From Vibrio ponticus (GTDB taxonomy: Bacteria > Pseudomonadota > Gammaproteobacteria > Enterobacterales > Vibrionaceae): 64,000 bases of DNA. Made by a program: the position numbers and the translations under genes. Location: contig NZ_AP019657.1 in NCBI RefSeq assembly GCF_009938225.1, positions 310,001 to 374,000 of the forward strand, in the 5' to 3' direction. Positions 51,414 through 61,615 of the stretch are shown piece by piece. Position 1 is the stretch's first letter, and every line of letters begins with the position of its first letter. Under the pieces are notes generated by a model. That model ran no database searches. It was not told where the DNA came from and saw only the letters and a list, made by a program, of their open reading frames with translations.

Positions 51414-53600
51414 ATGACAAAAGCAGATTTTTCGCTCAAAGAAAAAGACCGCAAGCGATTGGTTAAAGATCGTCTCGTCAAATTTGCGGTGTCTGCTGGT
51501 GGGGTTGGGGTGTTGGCGGCACTGGTGTTGATCTTCGTCTATTTAGCCATGATGGTCTTGCCTCTGTTTTCTGATGCCAAGCTGACGCCCAATATTGCCC
51601 AGCAGTCAATTACTACGCCAGAACCTCTTGCGGCGGGAATTGATGACTATGGCGAACATGCTTTTGTGATTTCCAAGCAAGGGCAGGTGGATTTTTGGGC
51701 GATGGATAAAGCGCATGCAGAGCCTAAATTGTCAGTCGATTTTGCTCAAGATTTTACGCTCTTTGCTGCGATGCCAACGGCTGAGGATTGGTTTGCGTTT
51801 GCGACCTCGCAAGGGCAAGTGAAACTGTTCCAGCCGCAAATGAACCATGTGATCGAAAACGATCGCCGAGTGTTCGCGCCTGAAGTAGAGCAATACAACG
51901 CTCCGATTGATTTAACGTTTTCCGATGCTGAGCTGCGACAGTTTGCTTTTGCTAAAGGTAAACAACTGGTTTTAGTCGGTTACTACAATGACCAGAAATT
52001 GCGCATTCGTTGGCAAGATAGCGCAGGAAAAATTTATACCCATCAATTCCCGCAAGCTATTGCAACGGTCGACCAATTGATTGTCGCCCCAGATGGCAAA
52101 ACAATTTATTTGCGCCAAGAGTCAGAGCTTATTGTGATCAAGCAACATGACGACCATTATGCGGTGCGAGAGATTGTTGATTTGAGCCAAGGTGAAGCGA
52201 AGCACGCAGTGAGTCATATTGATGTCCTCTCTGGCGCGTCTTCTCTATTGGTGACGCATCGAGATGGCTTGGTATCGCAATGGTTTGATGTATTGAAAGA
52301 TCAGCAGCGTCATCTGACCTTTATTCGAGAGTTCAAACTGGCCGCTGAGCTGCAGTTTTTGCTGCCGGATGCATATCGTAAAGGCTTTTACAGTTTCTAT
52401 ATCAATGGCATGGTACAGAGCCATTACACCACCAGCGAAAAGTTGGTGATTTTTGAGCGAGCGTATAACAAAGCCCCTCAATTTGCGGCGATGTCAGACA
52501 ATGAGCAGTACTTGGTCGCGTTTGCTGATGGCATGTTAAGTGTGGCTCACCTTGATAACCCTTTCCCGGAGGTATCGCTGTCATCGCTGTGGCAAAAAGT
52601 GTGGTATGAAAGCTACCCTGAGGCTGCCTATGTTTGGCAAACCACCTCGGCCAGTGATGAGTTTGAAGCGAAATTCAGTTTGGTGCCAATTGCTTTTGGT
52701 ACATTAAAAGCCGCGGCGTTTGCGATGCTGTTTGCGATTCCGATTGCGGTGTTGGGGGCGATCTATACCGCTTACTTTATGACGCCACGTATGCGCCGTT
52801 TTGTAAAACCATCGATTGAACTGATGGAAGCGCTACCGACGGTCATCATCGGTTTTCTTGCGGGGCTTTGGTTTGCGCCAATTGTGGAAAGTCACTTAAC
52901 GGCAGTCGTGGTCTTGTTGCTGTTTCTGCCTGTGGCCATCATTGCGATTGGTGTACTGTGGCATAGTTTACCGACTCGCTGGACGCGTCGCCTACCTAAT
53001 GGCTGGCATGCACTGATTTTGATGCCTTGTTTGGTGATTATCACCGCGCTGATATTAAGCCAAAGCTACAACATTGAGGCGCTGCTATTTAATGGTGATG
53101 TGCGGATTTACCTTGCTGAGATAGGCATCGATTTCGATCAGCGCAACGCACTTGTGGTGGGTTTTGCCATGGGTTTTGCTGTGATCCCGACCATTTTTAC
53201 TATTGCTGAAGATGCGATCTTCTCAGTGCCGAAACATCTATCTGATGGCTCTTTAGCACTGGGTGCAACACCTTGGCAGACATTGATTTATGTCGTACTG
53301 CTTACCGCAAGTCCGGGGATTTTCTCAGCGATTATGATGGGGCTTGGTCGTGCGGTAGGAGAAACCATGATTGTGTTAATGGCGACCGGTAATACACCAA
53401 TTTTGGATTGGAATATTCTTGAAGGTATGCGCACCTTGTCTGCGACTATTGCCGTTGAGATGCCAGAATCAGAAGTGGGCAGCTCGCACTTCCGGATTCT
53501 TTTCTTAGCCGCGTTAATTCTACTGGTATTTACGTTTGCGGTTAACTCGATTGCTGAATGGGTTCGTCAACGTCTGCGTGAAAAGTACCGAGCTTTATAG
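51414..53600 (+). CDS. pstC: Phosphate ABC transporter permease PstC, long form
   Basis: A protein of 728 residues, more than twice the 319 of E. coli PstC. One membrane span at about 22-50 is followed by a periplasmic domain of about 370 residues with short repeated beta-rich blocks (for example LIVAPDGKTIYLRQESELIVI), perhaps a beta-propeller. The permease bundle starts near residue 420 and has the EAA-type motif [19 protein letters not shown] and GRAVGETMIVLMATG. It is the channel of the Pst phosphate importer. First gene of pstC-pstA-pstB-phoU. The long form is usual in vibrios as far as I know; the extra domain has no assigned role. Confidence 0.9.
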   Translation: MTKADFSLKEKDRKRLVKDRLVKFAVSAGGVGVLAALVLIFVYLAMMVLPLFSDAKLTPNIAQQSITTPEPLAAGIDDYGEHAFVISKQGQVDFWAMDKAHAEPKLSVDFAQDFTLFAAMPTAEDWFAFATSQGQVKLFQPQMNHVIENDRRVFAPEVEQYNAPIDLTFSDAELRQFAFAKGKQLVLVGYYNDQKLRIRWQDSAGKIYTHQFPQAIATVDQLIVAPDGKTIYLRQESELIVIKQHDDHYAVREIVDLSQGEAKHAVSHIDVLSGASSLLVTHRDGLVSQWFDVLKDQQRHLTFIREFKLAAELQFLLPDAYRKGFYSFYINGMVQSHYTTSEKLVIFERAYNKAPQFAAMSDNEQYLVAFADGMLSVAHLDNPFPEVSLSSLWQKVWYESYPEAAYVWQTTSASDEFEAKFSLVPIAFGTLKAAAFAMLFAIPIAVLGAIYTAYFMTPRMRRFVKPSIELMEALPTVIIGFLAGLWFAPIVESHLTAVVVLLLFLPVAIIAIGVLWHSLPTRWTRRLPNGWHALILMPCLVIITALILSQSYNIEALLFNGDVRIYLAEIGIDFDQRNALVVGFAMGFAVIPTIFTIAEDAIFSVPKHLSDGSLALGATPWQTLIYVVLLTASPGIFSAIMMGLGRAVGETMIVLMATGNTPILDWNILEGMRTLSATIAVEMPESEVGSSHFRILFLAALILLVFTFAVNSIAEWVRQRLREKYRAL

Positions 53601-53618
53601 ATTGAATGAATAGGACTG

Positions 53619-55271
53619 TTGTTTGTGTTTAAGTGGCTAAAATCAGGCGCGCCTTGGATATGGTTAACTGGCGGTGCAGTTAGCATTAGTTTGCTGTCTG
53701 TTCTTGGCTTGTTGCTGCTTATCGGCTGGAAAGGTCTATCCTATTTCTGGCCAGCGCCTTTATATCAATGGACGAAGGTCGATGGTGAGATCTTAGTTGG
53801 ACAGCTCTACGCGCAAGATTCAGTTTCGGTCGATTACTTACAAGAATTAGGTATTCCACTGCCTTTATCGGTGGTTGAGCAAGGTCAGGTTGAGCGGTTA
53901 AATATTAAGGTCGCTAACCGTGATATTTATCCAGCCGATTTTATCTCGATTTTGGATATTAATATTCAAAGTCGCACGGAACCTAAACAGTGGGCGGTGA
54001 TTGAGCGCACTCGAAGTGGCGACTTTTATGGACAGCCTGTCGCTTACCAAGACGCGCAAGGCGAAATACATAGCGACTTCCAAGCTCGTCTAGCAGAATC
54101 CCTTGAGTTCAGTCAGTTAGTGCGTGATGAAATTGAACGAGTGATTGAAGATGACGTTCAAACCATCAGTGCTAAGGCGAATGACTTACGCTTAGAAAAG
54201 CGCAAGCGCGAACTCAATAACCAGCTTGATGAAGACTATTTAGCTCAGTACAACTCTCAGTCAAAACAGTTTAGTCAGCAACTTTCACAAGCCGAAGCCA
54301 AGTTGGATGATTTGCGCAGTAAGCTCGCGAAACAAGGATTGCTGGTGGAAGATATGACAGGACAACAAGTGTTGATCCCATTGAGTCATATTCTTGATAT
54401 TTGGTATCCCAATCAAATGAGCATCAGCGATAAAGCGGTGCAGTGGGGCAAAGAAGTATGGAAGTTTTTGTCGACGTCACCACGCGAATCTAACTCCGAG
54501 GGAGGAGTATTCCCTGCGATGTTTGGTACGGTGTTGCTGGTGTTAATCATGTCAGTGATTGTGATGCCACTAGGGGTTATCGCTGCGATCTATATCCATG
54601 AATATGCTAAGAACAATATCTTTACTCGCATCATACGCGTTGCCGTGATTAACTTGGCTGGCGTACCTTCGATTGTTTACGGCGTATTTGGTTTAGGGTT
54701 CTTTGTTTATACTCTGGGCGCTTCAATTGATAACCTGTTTTACGCCGAACGTCTGCCAACACCAACCTTTGGTACCCCAGGTCTGTTATGGTCAGCATTA
54801 ACCTTGGCGGTATTGACTTTGCCAGTGGTGATAGTGGCGACAGAAGAGGGGTTAACCCGTATCCCGAACTCGGTACGTCATGGCTCATTAGCCCTTGGGG
54901 CAACGCAGTTTGAAACCATGTGGCGCATTGTGCTGCCGATGGCAAGCCCAGCGATTATTACCGGATTAATCTTAGCGGTAGCACGAGCAGCCGGTGAGGT
55001 AGCACCACTGATGCTCGTTGGTGCAGTAAAGCTGGCCTCAAGCTTACCGGTGGATGGGCAGTTCCCTTATATCCACCTTGAGCGTAAATTTATGCATCTT
55101 GGCTTTCATATTTATGATGTCGGTTTCCAAACCACCAACATCGAAAGCGCGCGACCATTGGTGTACGCCACGTCATTCTTGCTCGTGACCGTGATTGTCG
55201 GGCTAAACTTAACCGCAATCAGCATTCGCAATAATTTGCGTGAGAAATACCGAACTTTAGGACAAGACTAA
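53619..55271 (+). CDS. pstA: Phosphate ABC transporter permease PstA, long form
   Basis: A protein of 550 residues; E. coli PstA has 296. After the first span (about 15-38) come about 250 extra residues, including a likely coiled coil at about 175-245 ([40 protein letters not shown]). The permease bundle from about residue 300 is standard: [20 protein letters not shown] and [17 protein letters not shown]. Pairs with PstC. Start is GTG at 53619-53625 region, 18 bases after pstC. pstB follows within 3 bases. Confidence 0.9.
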   Translation: MFVFKWLKSGAPWIWLTGGAVSISLLSVLGLLLLIGWKGLSYFWPAPLYQWTKVDGEILVGQLYAQDSVSVDYLQELGIPLPLSVVEQGQVERLNIKVANRDIYPADFISILDINIQSRTEPKQWAVIERTRSGDFYGQPVAYQDAQGEIHSDFQARLAESLEFSQLVRDEIERVIEDDVQTISAKANDLRLEKRKRELNNQLDEDYLAQYNSQSKQFSQQLSQAEAKLDDLRSKLAKQGLLVEDMTGQQVLIPLSHILDIWYPNQMSISDKAVQWGKEVWKFLSTSPRESNSEGGVFPAMFGTVLLVLIMSVIVMPLGVIAAIYIHEYAKNNIFTRIIRVAVINLAGVPSIVYGVFGLGFFVYTLGASIDNLFYAERLPTPTFGTPGLLWSALTLAVLTLPVVIVATEEGLTRIPNSVRHGSLALGATQFETMWRIVLPMASPAIITGLILAVARAAGEVAPLMLVGAVKLASSLPVDGQFPYIHLERKFMHLGFHIYDVGFQTTNIESARPLVYATSFLLVTVIVGLNLTAISIRNNLREKYRTLGQD

Positions 55272-55273
55272 GT

Positions 55274-56092
55274 ATGTTTTCAGTCAATCAAACATTGGGC
55301 TACCAAGCCCCATTAGATGTGAATAACCTCAGTGATGAGCAGACTGCCATCGCGATTGAAGGGCTGAATTTGTTCTATCAAAGCAGCCAAGCGCTGAGCG
55401 ATATTTCGATGCGCATTCCGAAAGGGCAAGTTACAGCATTTATCGGTCCGTCTGGCTGCGGCAAATCCACACTGCTGCGTTGTATTAACCGCATGAACGA
55501 TTTGGTTGAAGGGTGTCGTGTCACAGGTGAAGTGAAGCTACACGGCAAGAATGTGTATCATCCTGACGTCGACGTTGCAACGCTGCGCCGCCGTGTTGGC
55601 ATGGTGTTCCAGCGTCCGAATCCATTCCCTAAATCCATCTATGAGAATGTGGTGTACGGTTTGCGACTACAAGGGGTAAAAAACAGCCGTGTGCTTGATG
55701 ACTCGGTTGAACGAGCACTGCGTGCAGCCGCCCTTTGGGATGAGGTTAAAGATCGTTTGCATGAAAATGCGTTTGGTCTATCGGGTGGTCAACAGCAGCG
55801 ATTAGTGATTGCGCGTGCAATCGCGATTGAACCAGAAGTATTACTTTTGGATGAACCGACCTCAGCGCTGGATCCGATTTCTACTTTAACCATTGAAGAG
55901 CTTATTAATGAGCTCAAAACCAAATATACTGTAGTTATCGTTACGCATAACATGCAGCAAGCCGCGCGTGTGAGTGATCACACCGCATTTATTCATATGG
56001 GGAAATTGATCGAGTACTCAGATACGGATTCTATTTTCACTTCCCCATTGAAAAAGCAGACAGAAGACTACATTACAGGTCGATACGGATAA
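55274..56092 (+). CDS. pstB: Phosphate ABC transporter ATP-binding protein PstB
   Basis: A protein of 272 residues. Walker [11 protein letters not shown]-loop [16 protein letters not shown] (typical of PstB), signature [16 protein letters not shown], Walker [14 protein letters not shown] and the His switch [11 protein letters not shown] are all present. It powers phosphate import through PstCA. Overall position third in the pst operon, 2 bases after pstA. Confidence 0.96.
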   Translation: MFSVNQTLGYQAPLDVNNLSDEQTAIAIEGLNLFYQSSQALSDISMRIPKGQVTAFIGPSGCGKSTLLRCINRMNDLVEGCRVTGEVKLHGKNVYHPDVDVATLRRRVGMVFQRPNPFPKSIYENVVYGLRLQGVKNSRVLDDSVERALRAAALWDEVKDRLHENAFGLSGGQQQRLVIARAIAIEPEVLLLDEPTSALDPISTLTIEELINELKTKYTVVIVTHNMQQAARVSDHTAFIHMGKLIEYSDTDSIFTSPLKKQTEDYITGRYG

Positions 56093-56117
56093 TCATCACT
56101 TTTTGCTAAGGATCCCA

Positions 56118-56816
56118 ATGAACTTTGGACGCCACATTTCAGGTCAATTTAACGTCGAACTAGAGTCGATTCGTACCCATGTCTTAACCATGGGCGGCTT
56201 GGTCGAGCAGCAGCTCTCATTCGCGATGCAGGCGCTGCATAAGGATGATATTGAGCTGGCGCGTAAAGTGGTGCGTGATGATCATAAAGTGAATGCGATG
56301 GAAGTGTCGATTGACGAAGCTTGTACGCGCATTATTGCCAAACGTCAGCCAACGGCAAAAGATCTGCGTTTGATTATGGCAATCATCAAAACCATTACCG
56401 ACCTTGAGCGAATTGGTGATGTTGCAACTCGTATCGCCAGAGTGGCGATTGAAAACCCATCATCGCAAGATAAACCCTTTAATGTTTCGTTAGAGCCACT
56501 TTGCCGTCAAGCGGTGAACATGCTGCATCAAGTGCTGGATGCGTTTGCTCGCATGGATGTGGATGCAGCAGCAGCCGTCTACAAAATGGATGATCGCATC
56601 GATAGCGAATACGAAGCGGTGATCCGTCAGCTCATGACTTACATGATGGAAGATCCGAAGAACATTCCGCAGATCTTGCAGGTCATGTGGTCTGCGCGTG
56701 CGATTGAGCGTGTGGGTGACCGTTGTCAGAACATCTGTGAATACATTATTTACTTTGTTAAAGGCAAAGATATTCGTCACTTAGGTGAGCAGAGTATTGA
56801 CGATGTGCTGCGTTAA
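56118..56816 (+). CDS. phoU: Phosphate signalling regulator PhoU
   Basis: A protein of 232 residues made of two three-helix bundles with the repeated E/DxxxD metal-site pattern ([39 protein letters not shown]). PhoU couples Pst activity to PhoR inhibition. ATG 56118 follows AAGGA; a TTG at 56103 in frame is unlikely. The stop overlaps the stop of a convergent gene by 3 bases, so no separate terminator is possible between them. Confidence 0.95.
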   Translation: MNFGRHISGQFNVELESIRTHVLTMGGLVEQQLSFAMQALHKDDIELARKVVRDDHKVNAMEVSIDEACTRIIAKRQPTAKDLRLIMAIIKTITDLERIGDVATRIARVAIENPSSQDKPFNVSLEPLCRQAVNMLHQVLDAFARMDVDAAAAVYKMDDRIDSEYEAVIRQLMTYMMEDPKNIPQILQVMWSARAIERVGDRCQNICEYIIYFVKGKDIRHLGEQSIDDVLR

Positions 56817-57322
56817 AAGCGCAGCACAATCCCAGTGTTGAGCGTGGTGGAAAAATTGCTGCTGAGATAGGTTTTGTCACTATCAATGTAGTTCACATCC
56901 ATGCCTGCTCTTAGTGCCAGGTTATCATTCACAGCTAAGACCCATGCAGCCGCCATACTGACCCCAGATCCTTCACGATACTCGGTTGGTTTGTTCCAAA
57001 AATAGTAGCGGCTGCCTTCGTATTTCACCCCTCCGATTTCTAACTGAAAACCCAGCATCGGCACTTGCGGTAAATTGTATTGCGCGCCAAGACGATAGGT
57101 TTTGAGGCGGTCTTTATCCGTCAAAATCTCTGCTGAAGTGTGGCTATAACTCAAATAGATAGCATCGAGTCCAGCCGTGTCAGTCACGCCGAGTTGTAGC
57201 CCGCCGCCAGAAATCCCTGAGCCAAAGTAAGGTCCAATTTTCATATCGGGTGAAATATGTAACCCTGTGGCTAGCGCATTGCTACTCGCCATTAAACACA
57301 TTAATAAAATCGTTTTTTTCAT
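56813..57322 (-). CDS. Predicted outer-membrane beta-barrel protein (169 residues)
   Basis: A signal peptide (cleavage near NALA-TGLH) precedes about 150 residues of alternating hydrophobic and polar strands with Gly-rich turns ([29 protein letters not shown]). The C-terminal residue is Phe (NTGIVLRF), the usual signal for outer-membrane assembly. Family not recognised. Third gene of a unit with the next barrel (9-base gap) and a repeat lipoprotein. Its stop overlaps the convergent phoU stop. Confidence 0.65.
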   Translation of the reverse strand: MKKTILLMCLMASSNALATGLHISPDMKIGPYFGSGISGGGLQLGVTDTAGLDAIYLSYSHTSAEILTDKDRLKTYRLGAQYNLPQVPMLGFQLEIGGVKYEGSRYYFWNKPTEYREGSGVSMAAAWVLAVNDNLALRAGMDVNYIDSDKTYLSSNFSTTLNTGIVLRF

Positions 57323-57331
57323 ATTATATCC

Positions 57332-58006
57332 TCAGAAAGAGAGAGAAGCTCCAATCGTCCAAGTCACCTCATTATTTTCCAGACCGTAGTAGGTGCCATT
57401 GGGCGTAAAAAGGCTCACTTTTGCGTAGGGATAAACATGCCAAATGGGTTTCATAGTGCCGACAGAGATTTCCCATTCGTTGGCGTGACCTTGATTAAAA
57501 TCCAGCATGTCTGACTCGTCAGTGGCGTAGTGATGTTCATATCGCCCTGCCAAGTAGGCGTGTTCAAAATAGTGTGCAGTGCCAAGATAAACCGAGTATT
57601 TATTTGCATCGTCAACCGTCAGCCAAGTGAAACCATTACGTACTCTTTCTGCTGTTAGTCCCGCTTTGAGAGAGAAACTTGCAAAGTAACGATTGAGGGA
57701 TAGATCAATCTTATGGCTTTTGGTCTTTACGCCATCAATGTCTGCCACTTCATTCAGTAGCCAGTCATCATAGAGCCCATATTCGTAGTAAGCGTTCAGC
57801 GTCAGTGAGGGGGTAATGAAGGTTTGATATCCTGCGCCAATGCCAACCCAGTCGTCAGTATCTGCACCAATCGACAAATAGATGTTGTCGGTTACTGATG
57901 CGGAGAGGTTGAGTTCAGAGACATCCTTTTCAATTGAAATATTGATTCCGGCCATAGCTGGAAAGCAGAGCATCATTGCGCTGCAAGCAATTGAAATAGT
58001 TTTCAT
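57332..58006 (-). CDS. Predicted outer-membrane beta-barrel protein (224 residues)
   Basis: A signal peptide (cleavage near PAMA-GINI) is followed by strand-like segments and aromatic girdles (YYEYGLYDDWLL, YLAGRYEHHYATDESD) and a terminal Phe (TIGASLSF). This fits an outer-membrane barrel of eight to ten strands. I do not recognise the family. It stands between the repeat lipoprotein (55-base gap with a hairpin) and a smaller barrel (9-base gap), so the three are probably one operon. Confidence 0.65.
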   Translation of the reverse strand: MKTISIACSAMMLCFPAMAGINISIEKDVSELNLSASVTDNIYLSIGADTDDWVGIGAGYQTFITPSLTLNAYYEYGLYDDWLLNEVADIDGVKTKSHKIDLSLNRYFASFSLKAGLTAERVRNGFTWLTVDDANKYSVYLGTAHYFEHAYLAGRYEHHYATDESDMLDFNQGHANEWEISVGTMKPIWHVYPYAKVSLFTPNGTYYGLENNEVTWTIGASLSF

Positions 58007-58020
58007 GGAGAAGCCTATTT

Positions 58021-58050
58021 GTTAGCTCTCTGTTGTGTCAGAGAGCTAAC
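58021..58050 (-). other. Perfect hairpin inside the lipoprotein-barrel operon
   Basis: GTTAGCTCTCTG / CAGAGAGCTAAC, 12-base perfect arms, 6-base loop, between the lipoprotein stop and the next start. No T run, so it may be a processing or stability element. Confidence 0.5.
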
Positions 58051-58061
58051 ATTGAAAGAGA

Positions 58062-58688
58062 TTACTGATTGAGACGAGCACGAATGGAATTGCGGATAGC
58101 TTCTCGGTCAATATTGCTGCTCGGCTTTTCTATAAACGGGCTAATACCACCTTGGACGGTATCACCACCAATATAGAAACCGCCGCCATTGGCAAATACC
58201 CAATAGCCTCCAGCATGTTCCCCTTCTGTAATCCGACGAACAGTAAACTCATTGCCATCTGTGTCTTGTACGGTGAATTCATTGCTGCGCCAGTCTTGAT
58301 TCGTAATGGTATAACTGTTGCCATCTACGTCGGTTATGGTGTCGCCGTTAAATGTATAAGTGGTTTCAGGACCACCCCATACTGGTTGATCTTCAGGGGC
58401 ATGCCAAGTTGGTGGTAAACGGTCTGGAGTATTACCATCATCGGTAGGACCACTCCATGTTGGTGGTGTGCGGTCAGGAACTAGTACCGTATCTTCAGGA
58501 CCGCTCCAGACTGGTGGCAGGCGATCCGGTGTATTGTTACTATCTTCTGGTTCATGCCAGGTTGGAGGAAGTCTATCAGGCGTTGCTTCCGTATCTGCTC
58601 CTGAACTACCACGGTTGTCATTAGAAGAAGAACAACCAGCCAAAAAAAGAGCACTAAGAGTTGCAGTGGCGATAAGCGTTTTATTCAT
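58062..58688 (-). CDS. Lipoprotein with four 17-residue PDRLPP repeats
   Basis: A protein of 208 residues. The signal peptide MNKTLIATATLSALFLAGC ends in a lipobox with Cys19; Ser residues follow, so outer-membrane sorting is likely. Residues 36-100 hold four repeats of the type TPDRLPPTWHEPED plus three linker residues, at exact 17-residue steps (36, 53, 70, 87), then a remnant PVWGGPE. The proline- and Trp-rich block is probably an extended stalk. A beta-rich C-terminal domain (DTITDVDGNSYTITNQDW, EFTVQDTDGNEFTVRR) follows. Start at ATG 58688 and not 58706, since it begins the signal. Family not recognised. It leads two beta-barrel genes. Confidence 0.75.
   Translation of the reverse strand: MNKTLIATATLSALFLAGCSSSNDNRGSSGADTEATPDRLPPTWHEPEDSNNTPDRLPPVWSGPEDTVLVPDRTPPTWSGPTDDGNTPDRLPPTWHAPEDQPVWGGPETTYTFNGDTITDVDGNSYTITNQDWRSNEFTVQDTDGNEFTVRRITEGEHAGGYWVFANGGGFYIGGDTVQGGISPFIEKPSSNIDREAIRNSIRARLNQ
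58389..58583 (-). repeat. Four 51-base tandem coding repeats
   Basis: The DNA copies encode the 17-residue repeats of the lipoprotein. They are similar but not identical, so copy-number change by slippage or recombination is possible. Confidence 0.8.
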
Positions 58689-58759
58689 TACTATACCTAC
58701 AGTCATTGGTTACAGGGACTATGATATTGATAATGAATAATGACTCTAATGGCGTGTGG

Positions 58760-59707
58760 TTATATGCGTGATAAGCTCTGCTTATTAGCTATTTGTTGTT
58801 GTATGACATCTAAGATCTGCTGATAAAGCCAATTGACCATTGGATCATGGCGATACTTGCCGTGGTAATACGCAAAGACTGGGTAGCGAAATGGCTCACC
58901 ATTTACATGGGCAAGCATTGCACGCAGTTGTGGGTAGTGTTGGATTGGAAATAGGTCGGAGTGGGGCATAAAGAGATCGCTGTGAGTGATCACTTCAACC
59001 GCTGCCATGGTGAATTCGGTACGAAATTTTACTTTTGCTTCAATACCTTCCCGTTTCATGACTTCGGCAGCTAGACTAAATTGATCATTCCATCCTGACG
59101 TAATAATGGACGCAATATCAAACCCTTGCATATCTTTTGCGTTGATTATTTCTTTGTTTACAGGGTGTCCTTCGCGCACGATGACATACGAAGTCAATTC
59201 GGTTAGTTCGCGTGGATAAATCTGTTTAGGGCACTCAATCTCATAGTTTACGCCAAATAGCACGTCGTCGTTTTGCAGTTCGCTAAAGGTAGCTTTTGTC
59301 CAAGCCACCAGTTCAAGAGTACAGTTTGGTGCTTGCTGTTGGAGTCGCTGATAAAGCGTGCCTGATAAGCAGCTTAAGACAATTGGTGAGACGGCAATTT
59401 TTAATGGCTGAGTTAAACTGGCTGGGTCAAATTCATCGTTTTGATTGAGGGTCGCGGCAAGACCATCCAAATGGGGAGCAATGGCGTTGGCGAGGTCGAT
59501 GGCAAAGGGTGTCGGTTCAAGTCCGCCATGTACTTTGACAAATAACTCATCATCAAAGTGGTGGCGCAGCTTTTGTAGTGCTTGACTGATCGCCGGTTGG
59601 GAAACAAATAACCGCTGTGACGCTTTACGCATATTACGCTCTTGGCTTAATACCCGAAAGGTTCGCAGTAAGTTTAAATCCAAACTAAAAAATAGATCTT
59701 TGTTCAT
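58760..59707 (-). CDS. LysR-family regulator
   Basis: A protein of 315 residues. N-terminal winged helix with NMRKASQRLFVSQPAISQALQKLRHHFDDELFV, of the branch that includes LeuO/NodD-like regulators. Full effector domain (LKIAVSPIVLSCLSGTLYQRL onward). It lies upstream of the lipoprotein operon on the same strand (71-base gap) and downstream of cutC, so it may control the former. Effector unknown. Confidence 0.85.
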   Translation of the reverse strand: MNKDLFFSLDLNLLRTFRVLSQERNMRKASQRLFVSQPAISQALQKLRHHFDDELFVKVHGGLEPTPFAIDLANAIAPHLDGLAATLNQNDEFDPASLTQPLKIAVSPIVLSCLSGTLYQRLQQQAPNCTLELVAWTKATFSELQNDDVLFGVNYEIECPKQIYPRELTELTSYVIVREGHPVNKEIINAKDMQGFDIASIITSGWNDQFSLAAEVMKREGIEAKVKFRTEFTMAAVEVITHSDLFMPHSDLFPIQHYPQLRAMLAHVNGEPFRYPVFAYYHGKYRHDPMVNWLYQQILDVIQQQIANKQSLSRI

Positions 59708-59787
59708 CGGGGAATCTGCTGCCTCCTTGCAATGCTTTCATCCTAGCATCACAAGGAGTGACTGCGCTATAGCGACGTCGCGAGAGA

Positions 59788-60540
59788 TTAACCCAGAGCA
59801 GAGAGTGTTTTCACGACCTGGGCGATAGTTTGCGTTGAAGTGATAGGAACAATGAAATCATCCAGATCTTGATTACCCATTTTAGCTTGCTCAGCGACGA
59901 GCTCCATGCCACTTGCGCGGGTGGTTTTGCCGGATAGATGCAGTTGAGTGACACCTGTCATGGTGGCAATTTTTTCGGCGTTCGCAGGGGTTACGCCAGC
60001 GCCTGCCATAATCGCAAAGCGACCATTTGCCAACTCAACCATCTGTTTTAGTACCGTGATGCCTTGCTCAGCATTCGTTGCTAGTCCAGAGGTTAGAATC
60101 CGCTCACAACCTAACTCGGCAACTTGCTCGATTGCTTGGGTGAAATCGCGGCACTGATCGACAGCGCGATGGAAGGTCATTGCCAAATTATGTTGTTGAG
60201 CGCGCTTTGCTAAACGACTGGCCTGCTGCATATCGATGTCGCCTTTGGCGGTTAAGGTGCCGAATACGACCCCTTGCAGACCGGCATGCGCTGCCGCATC
60301 AATATCAAGCAACATAGTTTCGATCTCTTCTTCACTATAGAGGAAGTCGCCTTGGCGCGGACGAATCATGGCATAAACTGGAATGGTTGAGATCTTGCCA
60401 GCTTGTTGCATAAAACCAAGGCTTGGGGTTAAGCCGCCAAGTGCAAGGGAAGAGCACAGTTCAATACGGCTTGCGCCACCCGCAATGGCAAAATGCAGCG
60501 ATTCTAGATTGTCGATACATACTTCTACTTGGTATGTCAT
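59788..60540 (-). CDS. cutC: CutC family protein
   Basis: A TIM-barrel protein of 250 residues beginning [34 protein letters not shown], with [17 protein letters not shown] and [13 protein letters not shown], all typical of CutC. Named for copper homeostasis in E. coli, but its actual activity is unsettled. Monocistronic as far as can be seen. The upstream region contains an AGATTG microsatellite. Confidence 0.9.
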   Translation of the reverse strand: MTYQVEVCIDNLESLHFAIAGGASRIELCSSLALGGLTPSLGFMQQAGKISTIPVYAMIRPRQGDFLYSEEEIETMLLDIDAAAHAGLQGVVFGTLTAKGDIDMQQASRLAKRAQQHNLAMTFHRAVDQCRDFTQAIEQVAELGCERILTSGLATNAEQGITVLKQMVELANGRFAIMAGAGVTPANAEKIATMTGVTQLHLSGKTTRASGMELVAEQAKMGNQDLDDFIVPITSTQTIAQVVKTLSALG

Positions 60541-60652
60541 GGTTTGATTCTCGTATAGATACAGACAAGCTTATTGTAACTAAGTGATGTGGAGTGAATA
60601 GGGTAAAGATACAGAGATTGATTTCCACAATATGCAGCGATAGAGCCGATGC

Positions 60653-60694
60653 AGATTGAGATTGAGATTGAGATTGAGATTGAGATTGAGATTG
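60653..60694. repeat. (AGATTG)7 microsatellite
   Basis: Seven perfect AGATTG units in a row, 113 bases upstream of the cutC start and about 40 bases before the tRNA terminator. It is outside any gene. Confidence 0.95.
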
Positions 60695-60734
60695 TAGAGA
60701 AGGTTTAGCGGAGTAAATCGAGTGAGCAGATATG

Positions 60735-60766
60735 AAAAAAGCCAGCTCGATGAGCTGGCTTTTAAA
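60735..60766 (-). terminator. Terminator of the tRNA-Tyr cluster
   Basis: AAAAGCCAGCTC / GAGCTGGCTTTT with a 3-base loop and a six-base T run on the - strand, just past the last tRNA. Confidence 0.9.
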
Positions 60767-60768
60767 TA

Positions 60769-60853
<85 letters not shown>

Positions 60854-60925
60854 AGGGTATTTTTATCCTTAGTTGATGTTTTCCCAACACGAACAACCAA
60901 GCTTTTCTCTCTACTGAGAGGAATA

Positions 60926-61010
<85 letters not shown>

Positions 61011-61082
61011 AGGGTATTTTTATCCTTAGCTGATGTTTTCCCAACACGAACAACCAAGCTTTTCTCTCTACTGAGAGGAATA

Positions 61083-61167
<85 letters not shown>

Positions 61168-61259
61168 AGGGTATTTTTATCCTTAGTTGATGTTTTCCCA
61201 ACACGAACAACCAAGCTGTTTCTCACGACTATCTCTAATGAGCGTCACAAGAAGAAATA

Positions 61260-61344
<85 letters not shown>

Positions 61345-61401
61345 AGGGGATTTTTATACTTAAGAGTTGTTTTCCCAACGCTTCCCTCAAGTTCGGAGCG
61401 C

Positions 61402-61429
61402 ATCATAGCAAACTCATAAACACTGTAAA
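61402..61429 (-). promoter_or_regulatory. Promoter of the tRNA-Tyr cluster
   Basis: On the - strand TTTACA (61429-61424), 16-base spacer, TATGAT (61407-61402), then the GC-rich discriminator GCGCTCC, as in stringently controlled stable-RNA promoters. It is about 60 bases before the first tRNA. Confidence 0.8.
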
Positions 61430-61615
61430 GCGTTTTTCTTAGGTTTTTGAGTTGAATGATGTCTTTTTGGGCAAAGAAGCGTAGAAATGAACATTTCGCT
61501 CGCTTATTGAGCGGATAAATTTGCGAATAGTGTGGGAGGATTTACATTCCTTGACGTTACTCCCGCGCTTTTACGCTTACAATATTCGGTAGAATTTTCT
61601 GGATGAATACAAACA

